A DNA stretch of 64,000 nucleotides, from assembly GCF_032362555.1 (NCBI RefSeq), contig NC_083508.1, positions 12,491,001-12,555,000 on the forward strand, read 5' to 3'. Shown one piece after another: positions 31,101-41,900 of the stretch. Under the pieces are notes generated by a model. That model was not told the origin of the DNA and made no database searches. It saw only the letters and a program-made list of their open reading frames with translations. This DNA is from Amyelois transitella. Lineage: Eukaryota > Arthropoda > Insecta > Lepidoptera > Pyralidae. Within the stretch, counting starts at the first letter, position 1; every line of letters begins with the position of its first letter. The position numbers and the translations under genes were made by a program.

Positions 31101-33029
31101 ATCTCTTTTTGACTCATTATACGTCAGAACTTCTTGGTTTCTTGTATGGAGTTTACTGGCACTGGTGCTATCTCTGTCTCTCTTACTCTCATACGAAGGA
31201 TCTAAAAATGAATTTATTAATCCTGGCAGTTTTAATAAGGATAATGAGAAACTCTTATCAAAATATTGCATTGTCATCGGTCCTTGATACGTGTGCAAAG
31301 TTCCAAGTTGATCAGACGTTTAGAAATCAGTGAAAATTAAGCTCAAAGATTCCGTTACATACATACATACATACAACCCAAGCTAATAAAAGCGTAGTAA
31401 TAAAAATAGTGGACTTTTTAAGAGAGGAGCGAATTCTGCTCGGTAATTTGCCTGGGTCTTGGATGTTTCTCTATATGTATAAGTATTTATTGTAAAACAT
31501 AGTGTCGTTGGGTTAGTATCTCGTAACTCAAGTTTTGAACTCACTTAGAGACTAACTCAATCTGTGTAATTTGTCTCGTATATGTTTATTTTTATTTATA
31601 TATAGGTATTTAGCTTAAAAAAATTTCCTATTTTAAGAACTGAGAAAAGTTTGTTTGTTTGAACGCGCAATTGAAAAATCCTTTTTGTGTTGGATAAACC
31701 ATTTATCGAGGAAGGCTTTAGGCTATATAACATCACGCTGCAACTATAAGGAGCGAAAAATTAATGGACAATGTGAAAAAACGGGGTAAAATAATCCTTG
31801 AGGGCTTCAATAATGCCCAAAATAACTATTCCACGCGGACAAAGTCGCAGGCACAGTTAGTGTACCTATATGCTTGATCGCACTCACCTCAAAATACTTG
31901 TGTATGAAAGAGAAGGGTAGATACACTTCGTCCTGGTCGCGGCGACATGCGACCGAGTATTCCCCGTTGATGGAGCACTCGATTGTGTCGGCGGCCATGT
32001 TGCGCTGCGCGTTTGACAGCGCCGAACCAACTGGCAATATAAAACAACATGTGAGTCCCGGGTAAGTCTTACTTCTCTTAAGAGATACCGCAGGGGCAGC
32101 CTAAGGCCGTCAAAGAGTGAGAGTAAGTCAGGTTTTTACACAAACCAACTTGTTGTATTGGACACCAGCATGCAACCTGATTTAGTAAAATCCAAAATAA
32201 TGTAAATAATGAATTAGTTACTTTGAAATTTAGAAAACACAATCACTGTTTGTTAATCTTACTAAAATTTTCTTAATTCCGATCTACATGGAGAAGAACC
32301 GCCATGATCAGGTGAATACAATAAACCAAGCAATTGACCTCTTTCTTTCTCCATGATATTCTGAAGAAGTGACCTGTTCCATCAGTTTCTTAAAATCTAA
32401 ATTCTGTTTGAAATTAACCTTGACCACTGTAATACCTAATTAGTCCAATCACGGAGTTTGAGTTAGCTCAACTGTTATACACTTAGGGCTTCACCTTAAT
32501 ACATCACTACATAGTATAAAACAAAGTCGCTATTTTAGTCTGTTTGTCTGTATGCTTAAATCTTTAAAATGACGCAACGGATTTTGATGCGGTTTTTTGT
32601 AACAGGTAGAGTGATTCAAGAGAAAGGTTTTTATGTATAATAACATTTATAATTTTGCACCCCTGCGAAGCCGGGGCGGGTCGCTAGTAGTACATAAAAT
32701 AATAATAAATGGTGTTCAACACAATTTTGCAGTGAATATTGATATATCTGTCAGATAATTTCAGACTCCCATCTAACTTCCGCAACCTTTGCATGTTAAC
32801 CTAACCTGTATTGGATCGATCATGGTTACACATCCAGTTACCTGAATGTGCAGGTTCCCTCACAATGTCTTCCATCCCCGTAAGATAATAAAATCTATTA
32901 ACAACAATTTATCTACTCACTGGGCCGGTGTGACAGCTCCCCGCAGCGGCTCCAGAACAGCATGAGGAGTAGCACCAGCACGCATAGCGCGCCCAGCGTC
33001 ATGCGCAGGTTGACACGCCCCACCATCAT
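19164..33029 (-). CDS. Glce: D-glucuronyl C5-epimerase (heparan sulfate epimerase)
   Basis: The enzyme turns D-glucuronic into L-iduronic acid units in nascent heparan sulfate in the Golgi lumen. Nine coding exons: 32921-33029, 31888-32030, 27460-27713, 25544-25721, 24637-24780, 23807-23941, 21915-22096, 19832-19996 and 19164-19530; phases close to 558 residues. [20 protein letters not shown] opens a type II signal anchor (TM about 10-26). Conserved blocks: [147 protein letters not shown]. Tyr440, Tyr500 and Tyr518 keep the spacing of the three catalytic tyrosines of the human enzyme (500, 560, 578). The C-terminus AAHN is typical. A noncoding first exon probably lies near 34058-34300. Exon 3 is followed by partial tandem copies (see separate entries). 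Confidence 0.95.
19630..19700 (+). repeat. SINE S tail fragment
   Basis: CTTTTCGAGACTGTTGGCTC and GATATAGACGTAATTATATG, in the last Glce intron. Confidence 0.6.
20787..21062 (-). mobile_element. Helitron-like element, minus copy
   Basis: It reads ACTAGCTGTGCCCGCGACTT to AAGCTGAAGAG-type end (CTCTTCAGCTTTATAATATT), matching the copy at 4843 in reverse. Confidence 0.65.
21352..21622 (+). repeat. SINE-like family S, plus copy
   Basis: GCCGTGTGGTGCCCGACACC to ACACTTGATCATATG; contains a short duplication of the GAACGTGGCC block. Confidence 0.8.
22108..22592 (+). mobile_element. Inverted-repeat element M, copy 3
   Basis: TACAGGGTGTCTTTTAATTC to AAATGTCACCCTGTA. It starts about 12 bp upstream (in Glce sense) of the 3' splice site of the exon ending at 22096. 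Confidence 0.85.
22774..23028 (+). repeat. SINE-like family S, full-length plus copy
   Basis: GTGCCGTGTTGCTCCCGGCA to GTGACCATATGTATGTA. It sits between the real Glce exon (21915-22096) and its decayed duplicate. Confidence 0.85.
23100..23184 (-). pseudogene. Decayed duplicate of Glce exon 7 start
   Basis: On the minus strand a CAG acceptor is followed by [20 protein letters not shown], clearly matching [20 protein letters not shown] at the start of the functional exon (21915-22096). Homology fades after the serine pair. It keeps the acceptor but not the rest of the exon or a donor, so I regard it as a relic. Confidence 0.6.
23430..23573 (+). repeat. SINE S 3' half
   Basis: TTTTAGGCGACGGGCTAGTA to GTGATTATATG. 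Confidence 0.75.
23583..23702 (+). mobile_element. RTE-like LINE 3' end
   Basis: It codes for [20 protein letters not shown] and ends GAGGCGTGATTTTATGCATG. Confidence 0.75.
23968..24238 (+). repeat. SINE-like family S, full-length plus copy
   Basis: CGCCGTGTGGTTCCCGGCAC to TGTATGTATGTAT, 26 bp upstream of a Glce 3' splice site. Confidence 0.85.
24254..24526 (+). mobile_element. Helitron-like element
   Basis: CTATACTAATATTATGAAGC to GAAGTCGCGGGCACAGCTAG, near complete. Confidence 0.65.
24875..25110. repeat. Two facing SINE S fragments
   Basis: A minus head half (about 24875-25015, ending TACTGGTGCCG) is followed directly by a plus 3' end (25026-25110, ending GATTATATGTATGTATG). Confidence 0.65.
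25978..26120 (-). pseudogene. Glce exon 3 tandem copy E, broken
   Basis: It is about 80-90 percent like the 3' half of the real exon (27460-27713) by eye. A deletion after DQV shifts the frame, and the donor reads CAG|GCAATAG, so GT has become GC. It is a dead copy at the far end of the tandem array. Confidence 0.75.
26335..26510 (-). other. Glce exon 3 tandem copy D, open
   Basis: The minus strand reads [20 protein letters not shown] and on to FGLAHYR, then a GT donor (CAG|GTTAATT). It matches the 3' half of exon 3 exactly at residue level from NYNVEV onward, with a different 5' part ([11 protein letters not shown] in place of [10 protein letters not shown]). Candidate acceptors upstream have weak pyrimidine tracts. 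Whether it is ever spliced is unknown. Confidence 0.65.
26725..26885 (-). other. Glce exon 3 tandem copy C, open
   Basis: It reads [18 protein letters not shown] to FGLAHYR with donor CAG|GTCAGTT, two substitutions (V to A, R to Q) against exon 3, and no stop in this segment. Confidence 0.65.
27094..27250 (-). other. Glce exon 3 tandem copy B, open
   Basis: It reads [18 protein letters not shown] to FGLAHYR with donor CAG|GTCAGTT. R-to-L and R-to-Q changes fall in the otherwise invariant VRDRVKC motif. The spacer to the next copy is duplicated too (CTTGGCTTCCTCCAGAGGTA recurs in each). Confidence 0.65.
27830..27965 (-). repeat. Family K LINE-tail fragment
   Basis: CTGCCGCTTCCAAGGCGTCA, GCAGAAGAAGCGGTAACAAA, CTGCACTGCAGCATTTTCTT. 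Confidence 0.55.
27990..28175 (-). repeat. SINE S, minus copy
   Basis: CATATAATCTCGTTTTTATC to GGAAAGATATGGAGT. Confidence 0.7.
28255..28395 (+). repeat. Family K LINE-tail fragment
   Basis: GGTGACAATGCTGCGGTGTT, TTCCGCCGC and ACTTTGGAAGCGGTAGTAAA. Confidence 0.5.
28598..28749 (-). repeat. SINE S, minus body with inverted head
   Basis: A plus-sense head (GCCGTGTGGTTCCCGGCACC) joins a minus-sense body ending TATTGGTGCCACGG, so the two heads face each other. Confidence 0.65.
28966..29143 (+). mobile_element. Helitron-like element, CCGGGGCGGGTCGCTAGT end
   Basis: ACATAGTATAAAACAAAGTC to GAAGCCGGGGCGGGTCGCTA then GTA. A nearly identical copy lies at 32508-32692. Confidence 0.6.
29326..29834. 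mobile_element. Large foldback element, about 210-bp arms
   Basis: The left arm (about 29326-29544) is repeated as a near-perfect reverse complement (about 29617-29834) around a loop of about 75 bp. AATCAGAGTAAAAAGCGTGG pairs with CCACGCTTTTTACTCTGATT at the inner ends. A decayed third piece follows at 29830-29900. It lies in a Glce intron and would form a long RNA stem in the pre-mRNA. Confidence 0.85.
30048..30200 (+). repeat. SINE S 3' half
   Basis: TTTTTAAGGCGATGGGCTTG to GTGATTATATGTATGTATG. Confidence 0.75.
31036..31287 (+). CDS. Possible small one-pass membrane protein (83 aa)
   Basis: I do not recognise it. The reading frame has a strong start context (AAATGG), a polar N-terminus, a hydrophobic segment [20 protein letters not shown] (about 34-53) and a lysine/asparagine-rich tail ending KYCIVIGP. 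It lies on the opposite strand inside a Glce intron, in sequence where I see none of the known repeat families. It could be chance; a search against lepidopteran proteins would decide. Confidence 0.2.
   Translation: MEQCDEIKKPQVNSNIIWKYITSLFDSLYVRTSWFLVWSLLALVLSLSLLLSYEGSKNEFINPGSFNKDNEKLLSKYCIVIGP
31620..31860 (+). mobile_element. Helitron-like element
   Basis: TTTGTTTGTTTGAACGCGCA to CACGCGGACAAAGTCGCAGG then CACAGTTAGTG; the 3' end is 28 bp from the Glce exon at 31888. Confidence 0.6.
32508..32692 (+). mobile_element. Helitron-like element, twin of 28966
   Basis: ACATAGTATAAAACAAAGTC to GAAGCCGGGGCGGGTCGCTA then GTA, differing from the twin at only a few positions. Confidence 0.6.
32765..32890 (-). 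repeat. Family C fragment
   Basis: CTCCCATCTAACTTCCGCAA, TTACACATCCAGTTACCTGA and CACAATGTCTTCC. Confidence 0.6.
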
Positions 33030-33081
33030 GTCTAACACCTGCATGGCAATAATCAGGAACTTGATCTAGTAGTCCGATTCA

Positions 33082-33265
33082 TACATACATATAATTATGT
33101 TTTATCCCTGTGGGGCAGACAGAACCAACAATTGAAAGAATTGAGATTGAAATAGTGACATGTTGCTAGCCCATCACCTAAAAGAAGAATCCCAAGTTTA
33201 TTATCCTATCCCTTCGTCGCCTTTTATGACAGCCATGGGAAAGATATGGAGTGGTTCTATTATAA
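33082..33265 (-). repeat. SINE S, minus copy
   Basis: CATACATATAATTATGTTTT to GGAAAGATATGGAGTGGTTC. Confidence 0.7.
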
Positions 33266-33312
33266 AGTGACAGGAATAATTCAGCATAGTAATTCAACAG
33301 TCGAAATAACTT

Positions 33313-33411
33313 TGGTATTATAAATTATAATGTAAACAAACTTTGAGTTTTATAATTTATTTATAATGTAAACAAACTAAAAGTTTGTTTACATTATAAT
33401 TTATAATACCT
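33313..33411. repeat. Inverted repeat, about 30-bp arms
   Basis: GGTATTATAAATTATAATGT then AAACAAACTTT pairs with AAAGTTTGTTTACATTATAA then TTTATAATACC. A second partial copy of the left arm lies in the loop. Confidence 0.75.
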
Positions 33412-34057
33412 TACATATTAGGTAACATTCTGTTCTATAATTTATTTTTCAATGAAATATTTAACAATATGTGTGTGTTCCACTATAAAGATATAAATTC
33501 AATTAATAATGAAAGTAATTAATTGGGATTACTTGAACTAAAACTTGACCAAATAGAATAAGTCAAAATTTATAGTTTAAGTGATTTGAAAAGAATGAAA
33601 ACAATACATGGTTAAACTTTAATAAATGATTTTTTTTAATACAATAACTATCTACAATAATATTTATGTAGAAACACTAAGTACCTTATTGTTTTGTCTA
33701 TCTATACAAGAATCTAAGTAACTAAAATTTGGAATATTGTCATTAGAATTTCAGGAATGATAAATAGAGTCAATCAAGTTATCAATTTAACCATTTCCAG
33801 AAAACACACAAGAATAACACCGACCTGATTCAAAATCCCTAAACGTATGATAACTAAAACCGTCACATCAAATTAGGTTAATTATAGCTCGAGTTTTGGT
33901 CTCCAAGCAGGCCCTTCGGAATGTGCGTGGGCGAGGAAAACAAGCCAGCGAGGCGACGCCACGCCACAGTACAATACCTATCCTACTGTCTATTTATCAG
34001 AATCCTAAAGTAACAGGTGAATTCCAAGATTTCATACATTAAAGAACATATACTTAC

Positions 34058-34300
34058 TTTGAATACTGAGACATTCCATCCGTACCGACGCCGTTCCAAA
34101 CGCACAAAATGAGCACTTTTCATGTGAAACTCGTACGTATCACATAGCTGAAGAACTGTATACAATAACACACAATATAAACCGACTTTCACGCAAATCT
34201 TAGCGTGAAAGAATTTATTTTTCTTTAAAAAATCCGCACGGCTGATATCTGGTGCTCGCGATTCGATTTGCTTGCTTACCGTGCGCAGCTGACATTTGAC
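34058..34300 (-). other. Glce: Candidate noncoding first exon of Glce
   Basis: A strong donor, CAAA|GTAAGT, reads on the minus strand at 34058, and the coding exon at 32921-33038 has an AG acceptor 9 nt before its ATG. That implies an upstream 5' UTR exon. Its start is not visible; 34300 is a guess. Confidence 0.35.
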
Positions 34301-35612
34301 ATTGACATGTTTGTGTTTTTTTCCTTCTTGTCTTGTCAAACTCCAAGAAGTGATTTTGAAGTTTGAAGTCACTTGACGTAAGTGTTTGAAGTTCTGACCT
34401 TATTAGCAAGGGATAAGGTTATATATTCAGCCAAAGCTGTTTTATGTTAATATAATTAAAAAAATTGGGTTTTCATCTTTGTATAAAACTGTACACATTC
34501 TTGTTTAGTATATTTGTTTATTAATCTCTTTTTTAACAATACTTATTTTCGGAACAGAACTGACCTCCCGGCCCCTGTGAGTCTCATTTCAAAGGTCTAT
34601 TCACTAACGTTTACAAGGCATGTTATAACTTCCCTCTCCCGTGATTGTAAGGGTTATTCTCAGGGATAGAATGAGAGAGAAAATAAAACACAAACAATAT
34701 GTTCGTGAATAACTCGGTCGATTAACCGAAAAGGTAAATGGGAAGATAGCCTCAGCATTCGGTAATGACATTCATATCCCTGAATCGGTTAAAAAAATAA
34801 AAAAAAGGTAAAATCGGTTGCTGTGAAAAACACTCAAATCGGTTGCATCAAAATCAGAGCAAAACAGATATACATATTACCAGACAGCTGGATAAAATAT
34901 ACCTTCTTCAGCATAACAATTTACGATATGTACCTATAAATGAGAATTTACGCATTAGGTATAAAGTATAGAAATATGACTGTAGAACTTTTTGCAATAG
35001 GTAGAAAAATATACAGCAATAAAATAATTGGTGATGCTGGAATTGCTGGCACTTGGAGCCACCTAATTGCAGGGCACACAGCGGCGTTTGCTTTTATTTC
35101 ACAGTTCGTTATCCACTGGCTCTGCAAATCATATAACGTGTACATATCGCTGTTATCTAAATAGTGCAATCGCTGTCGCGCAATATAGACGGTGTAGAGG
35201 GATAGGCGCGTGAATATGTTTTTTTTTCGTGTCAGGAAACAGCTTCATTAGATTACGCAGGAATTAAATGTGATTGAGGTTTTATGCTGAGCCCATGACC
35301 ATTTTGTTCTGCTGACAATTTTTTAATATAATTATACAAATATATTATTTTCATCCATAGTGTTTTTAAAGTTCTGGATTATACCTAAATTGTACCTATG
35401 CATTTTTTTTGCACTGAAATAATGCAGAATTCATGTTTTACATATTTTTTATGACCGTCAAGTTCATCATCATTTTAATTCTCTAGCTAAACAGTAAACA
35501 GCTAAATAAAGTAAGTTGTTCTTATAATTTTTATGACCTTCAATCTTATCTTCATCAAATGAATTTTCTATCTAGAACCAATTCGTTATCATAATCAACA
35601 TCAACCAACGCT

Positions 35613-35652
35613 TATAAGAGTAACACGAACACATTCTGCACTCTCGTCATTC
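35613..35652 (+). promoter_or_regulatory. Candidate core promoter of the DREP gene
   Basis: TATAAG (35613-35618) is followed 34 nt on by TCATTC (35647-35652), a match to the insect initiator. The GC-rich stretch starts about 100 bp further on. Position relative to the coding exon gives a 5' UTR of about 270 nt. Confidence 0.35.
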
Positions 35653-35920
35653 CCCAACTATATGTACCGCATCCGAGCTAGCTACAAGCGTGGAAAGAGG
35701 TCAGTGTGCGCCCGAACTAGGTCAGGGCGTATTCGGATGCACCCAGCGTTCGTTCACCATCGGGCGGCTTCGGCGGCGCCGGCGCGGAGGAGGCATCGAT
35801 CGCCGCCCACGCGGTCAGTTGCTCGAGCAGCCCGCGAGTCGCGACGCGAGTCCCCGGGCCTGGCCCTTCGACGATGGCGGCGTGAGCTCGCCGCCCGCGG
35901 CCTCCGGCGAGCATGCCGCG

Positions 35921-38900
35921 ATGGCGAGAGAGGTAACCGACCGCCTCAGGCGCCGGAGACGCCTTCCACACCTTACGTAACGAAGACACGCCCGCAGATA
36001 TGGTTATTATCACGCCCTAGCGCACTTAGAAACCGCTTACTGTGCGCGCGGTAACCGCTACTCTAGTTTAGTAACCAGTGCATATCAGTGGTTCCCCACC
36101 AGTGGTTGTGTTTTAGATAGCATGAGCTGGGCTTCGGAGTGCCGCAGCCGCCGTCTCGCTCGCGCAGAGCGGCGGGCGCGTCTGTCTCGCTCGCTCTGCC
36201 GTAGACGGCCGCTGCACATGCAACCTGCATTGTGTACCGAATCTGTGCCAACCTAGTCTTTGTAGGGTATTTTTGGAACTGGAAACTATCGATCAGTTCG
36301 TTTCAAATGGTGAATCACATTTCAAATTTGTCAGGAACGTGTAGATTTATATTTGAAATATGAAGCTTTATACGTCGTGTTTTATGGCAAAGTGACATCT
36401 ATAGAATCATAAGTCTATGATGGTCAGTTACAGATTATGTATGTAAAACTATCAGAGTTCGTAGCATGGCTCGTAGCGGTCCGTAGCACATGCGTAGCAC
36501 GATCGTAGCACCGCGTAGCTGCCGTAGGCTTGTACCCGCTAGTAGTTGGAACTCCCATAGAATATAATATCGTATTAGAGTAGGTCATTGAAATAAAATA
36601 GAATACTGAATCTATTAGAAATGCATACAGAGAGAAAGAAAGAGAGAGACAGTAATGCTTGGTTTAAGATGATAGTATTGTTAGAAGTAGCTTTGAATAA
36701 ATAGAAAATATAAAACAATTTTACTACACACAGTTATTCTTGAATGAAATTGATCTGTATTAAATTTTATTCATTCATTCATTTATATAATCACGTGTAT
36801 ATCCCTTGTCGGGTAGACAGAACATCAGTATTAAATTTTGTTGGGTAAATTAGAGGTTATCTAGGTACTATATACAAAAATAACAAATTTAACAGAATGA
36901 GACTGTTCATTGTAAATTATTATAAGTTATCCATCATACTACATTTTTTTGTTTTGCTTATCGTTTAATAATATCGTTAAAAAAAATAAGGTCGGTAAAA
37001 ATTGAGAACCTCATTTTACAATCGGTATATAGTTATGGCGTTAGTCCCGGGTTCGTTCTTACTTCTGAACTCTTCGAGATGACCCCAGGGTCGACCTGTG
37101 ACCACGAATTCGGTTCACAAACATAATACCCACCAACAAACTTGTCAACATTTTTCAGTCGTTACAGCGAACGCCTACATAATTTACATGATTGGCATGT
37201 AAATTATGTAGGCGTTCGCTGTAACGACTTAGAGGTTTTCGTCTTATATTGCATGCATGTCATGTCATTTACCTTTTCTAGGTATAATTTACATATATAC
37301 ATATAGTCACGACTATATACCTTGCGGGGTAGACAGAACCAACGGTCTCAATAAGACTGAAAAGCCACGTTCGCTTCTAATTAGTTCACAGTTAATATAC
37401 AATATTTGTAAATAGTGATTGAAAAAAAAAGTTTTTTAAGTTAGTTTAAGTGTTTTCAAGAAAATCGTCAAAACATTGCCTTACTTTGAATTTTGAATGG
37501 CATGAAAATTGTCATTTAAGTAGGTACATACTGCCTTTATCAGATCAATCCAAGAGCTAATCAGCAGATAATGCAATGAAAACTCGCATTTGATGCAAAA
37601 GAGGTGCGTAAGAAAGCAACAATACAATCTGTAACATTTTATGTTCATGCATTTAATATTAATATTGTACATAATTACAAATAAAAACATATAAGAAATT
37701 AATTTAACCAAAATTATAAATAGTATAATAAATATATACGGGAAAATTGGAATGGAAAAGAGATATTAACGCAACGATTATATATTTTTTTATAAATTAT
37801 TAAATTTATTTACCAATGAATATAACAATTTGGAATAAGCAAAATTAAAAATAAAACTACTTATATAAAAACATGATTACAAACTAAAATATATATATAA
37901 ATACTTTTTAATATAAACATAGTCTCTGCCTACCCCTCCGGGAAAGAGGCGTGATGTATGTATGTATGTAAATATAAACATCCAAGACCCAGGCCAATCA
38001 GAGAAAGTTCGTTTTTCATTTGCCCTGATCGGGACTCGAACCTGTTTACGACTAGTAGTAAAACTAGGTTAACAAGAGGATAGCGATAATATATGTAATG
38101 TACCATGTCAACGCGCGTAAAAAGTCCAGCAGGAAGAATCCCAAATGCGAAAGTAAATTCACTTCACGCGTTATCTTTATAAGTAATCTTCTTGAAATAT
38201 TGCGTAGGTACATATATATAATTAGGAATCAAGAGAAGGAAATAGGATACTTTTCATTCAGGTAAAAACTTTAGTGCCAGTGTGTTAGCGCCAATAAGTT
38301 ATCTGTGCGCAATTTCCAAAGTGATAAAAAAAAAGAAAAATCTTCCCGCCTTTTTTCGAACGCTGACCGAATACACATCTTTTTATCGTGTCCAGTGTTT
38401 TATTTCGTCAAAAATTATAAACCAGGACTAGTTGTACTCATAAAACTGTATACTTTTGTAGATGCCGCTAAATCCATGCGTTAATGCGTACAAGTGGCGC
38501 TAAATTCGCGCTATAAATCCTATATTTTTTTAAAAACTAGTTTAGTGATGGTGTGAACTGCCCCATAAATGTCGTTACATTTGGTGTCATAGCGGGCACA
38601 ATAACGGTGACATACACAGACATAACCACGTACCTATACCTCACGTTGTAGACAGAGCCATCAGTACGAGTCGAAGAGACTGAAAGGCCACGCTCAGCTG
38701 TAAAGGCCGAATGTTGGTCACAACATAACGGTGACGGTTTCATTATCTATGGTGCATCCCACGCTTTATAATTCATTAATAATACATAAACATTATCCTA
38801 CACACACACACGCCCACAGTTTATTCCATTAATAATTTCTTAATGCCAGGCTAAATTGTTTTCAATTATCAGTTATAAAATTCTATATACGCCCATACAG

Positions 38901-41900
38901 ATACGCCTTGTAAAGGTCTATCCTACACATCAGGGCTGTAAGAAATATCTTCTTCTTCCTAGTAAAAAAGTCTTCAAATCTTTAACTTTGTGGAGAAAAT
39001 CCACAGTGTGCGTTTTTGACCATGACCATGGAATGGGTTAGTGACTCTCGACTGACCTCCGCAATATTTGCAAGCCTTGTGTGATCATTGTTACATATCC
39101 AGTTGCCTGAATGTGCAAGTTATCTGACAATGTTTTCCCTCAATAAGATAATGAAGATAATAAACTAAGATAATATCAGAAAATAATCATTGGTGTATCC
39201 CATAGAAAGTTTATGGTGGTCAGACGGGAGTCAATCTCAATTCTGTCATTAAGCCAAACAGCCGAACGTTCTTATCAGTATTTTTAAGAATGTTGGTTTT
39301 GTCTACCCCGCGAGGGATAAAGACGTGACTACATGTATGTATGTACGTGGGTAATCAGTGGGTGGGCATCATACCCTGATGGATGGCAGTTGTGATCTTG
39401 ACGCCTCCGCTAAAGGTCTTTAAGTTATTACAGCGTCAAAAGTGATTGCTATTAGATTATGAAAATGACGTTAAGTAACGATGGATGGTGTTATGATTTT
39501 ACGAGAGATTTCTAGCGTAACTAGCTGTGCCCGCGACTTCGTCCGCTTGGAATAGTTATTTTGGGCATCGTAGAAGACCCGTTTTTATCACATATTCTAT
39601 TATTTCTTTGCTCCTTATAGTTGCAGCGTGATGTTATATAGCCTTCCTCGAAAAATGGTCTATTCAACGCAAAAATAATTTTTCAATTCGAACCAGTAGT
39701 TCCTGAGATTAGCGCGTTCAAACAAACAAACAAACTCTTCAGCTTTATAATATTAGTAAAGATTAATTTATTTTATACTTAACTTCGTTCAAGGAGATGG
39801 CCCTTTTTACCCAGATGGTAAAAAAGGCCATCTTTTTTTACTTTTTCATAATTTTAAATTAGTGATTTGAATACTTGTAAAGATAGAATTCTGTCTACCG
39901 CATTTAATTATTCAATTATTATTGTGACTTTAACCAAACATACATATGGTCACGTCTATATCCCTTGCGGTCTAGACAGATGAAATAGTCTTGAAAAAAA
40001 ATGTAAGGGCACATTCAGCTCTATAATTTAATGATGAAATTGAGATTACTCATAAATTGTTGCCAACCCATTCCTTATCTCTTTATTATGTTTAATATCA
40101 CAAAATTAGAAACGTGTGTAGTTCCCGGAACCAGTATAAAAAAGAATAGTACCACTTCATCTTATTTCCCATAGATGTAAGGATAGGTAGGCTTACAAAC
40201 TTCGGATTCTTATTTTAGGCGATGGGCTGTCAACCTAACCATTATTTATATGGCAATGCAAAGTTGCCGGGACAACTAGTATTTCCGTAATATTTGCAAC
40301 ATGTATATAATATTGATAGTGTCATGTGGTTTCCTGCACCTAAGAATAGAACCACTCCATGTCTTTCCCATGGATGTCTTAAGGGATGCGTTTATAAATT
40401 CATTCATTCATATAGTCACGTCTATATCCCTTGCGGGGTAGACAGAGCCAACAGTCTTGAAAAGACTGAATGGCCACGTTCAGCTATTTGGCTTAATGAT
40501 AGAATTGAGATACAAATAGTGACAAGTTGCTAACCCATCGCCTAAAAAAAGGATTCCAGGTTTGCTAACCTATCCCTTAGTCGCCTTAGTATATTTATAC
40601 GAATATCGGCCTTAAAATCCTCGATCCCGCCCTGTCACAACTGTAATTTAAGAAAGCTGAGATCGCAAATTCTCTGACGACTTTATGGCACGGCTTAACG
40701 GCCGAAAAAGGAATTAAATCCCCCTTTAATTCGACTCAATCAATACTTTGTCTGACTTTAAAAGAGAATCGGAGCGTGCATACAATAAAAATGACTGACT
40801 GAAGAATTTATGACTTAGGACACTGTGTTAATAGGGAATGCCTTTAGTAATAAAAAAAGATCAAATATTGATGTAATATATTTAGGATAGGACCGCTTCA
40901 TCTCTTTCCTATGGATTTCGTATAAGGCGTTTAAGGGAAAGGCTAATAAACTTGGGATTCTTCTTGTAGGCGATCGGCGTACAACTAGTCACTATTTGAT
41001 TCTCAATTCCGTAAAAAAATTAGTGAAGAACGTGGCCTTTCAGTCTTTTTAAGACTGTTGGCTCTGTCTACCCCTCTAGAGATATAGACGTAACTATGTA
41101 TTTTTTTAAGTTAAGCATAAATAACTTCAGCCCATCTATTGAAATTCGAATACTCTTGACAGTTTTGTTAGCCAAAATAACACACAACCACTTTCAAACA
41201 CCAATCTTTCATGTTAAATGCCATTGATTGATTGATCATTGGAATATTACCGAGTAAATAAATATGAGTAAAAATAAACAATGAACACATTACTATTGTA
41301 ATATGTTCATTCATTATTATGAAGACAAGTGTATTGATTAATCTCTTACGAGTATATATGTGATAATATAACATAACATATAAACACGCCTTTTTTCCTT
41401 GTGGGGTAGACAAAGCTAACAGTCTTCAAAAGACTGAACGGCCAAGTTTAGCTTATTGGGCTTAATGATAAAACTGAGATTAAACTAGTGAGAGGCAGCT
41501 GGCCCATCGCCTAAAAGAAGAATCCCAAGTATAGAACCCTATACCTTAGTTGCCTTTTACGACATCCATGGAAAGAAATGGAGTGGTCCTATTCTTTTCT
41601 ATTGGTACTGGGAACCACACGGCACGTATGAATGAAACGCCCAGTATTTTTTTCAATTCCTTCGAGTAAATAATGAAATTCGGTCATTCTTGAAAAAAAA
41701 ATCCGTGTTTTAATAATGTTTTTAATTTTTTATCCTTAAAACTTTCGCCTTCGCTCCAACCAGCATATTTAGTTTCCTATAAAATACTATAAAATTGCTT
41801 AAAAGTTATTAAAGTGAAAGTACAATATGCTTAATCGAAATTATGTACTTACGTACATTAGTTTTAATACTAAGAGGCAATGGAAAACATCGTGAGGAAA

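Larger units (their letters stand above)
33040..35610. other. Divergent 5' region between Glce and the DREP gene
   Basis: Glce leaves to the left and the DREP gene to the right. It holds a SINE S minus copy (33082-33265), an inverted repeat (33313-33411), the likely Glce noncoding exon (to 34058) and about 1.2 kb of unique AT-rich DNA. An open stretch at 34940-35164 (+) has no family I recognise. Confidence 0.6.

Noticed and set aside
34940..35164. A 74-residue frame in the Glce-DREP gap
   Set aside because: Both strands are open over the same stretch and neither matches a family; no evidence of selection is visible.
35691..35920. N-terminal extension of the DREP protein upstream of ATG 35921
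   Set aside because: The frame is open upstream but has no ATG, and its Arg-rich translation is typical of GC-rich 5' UTR.
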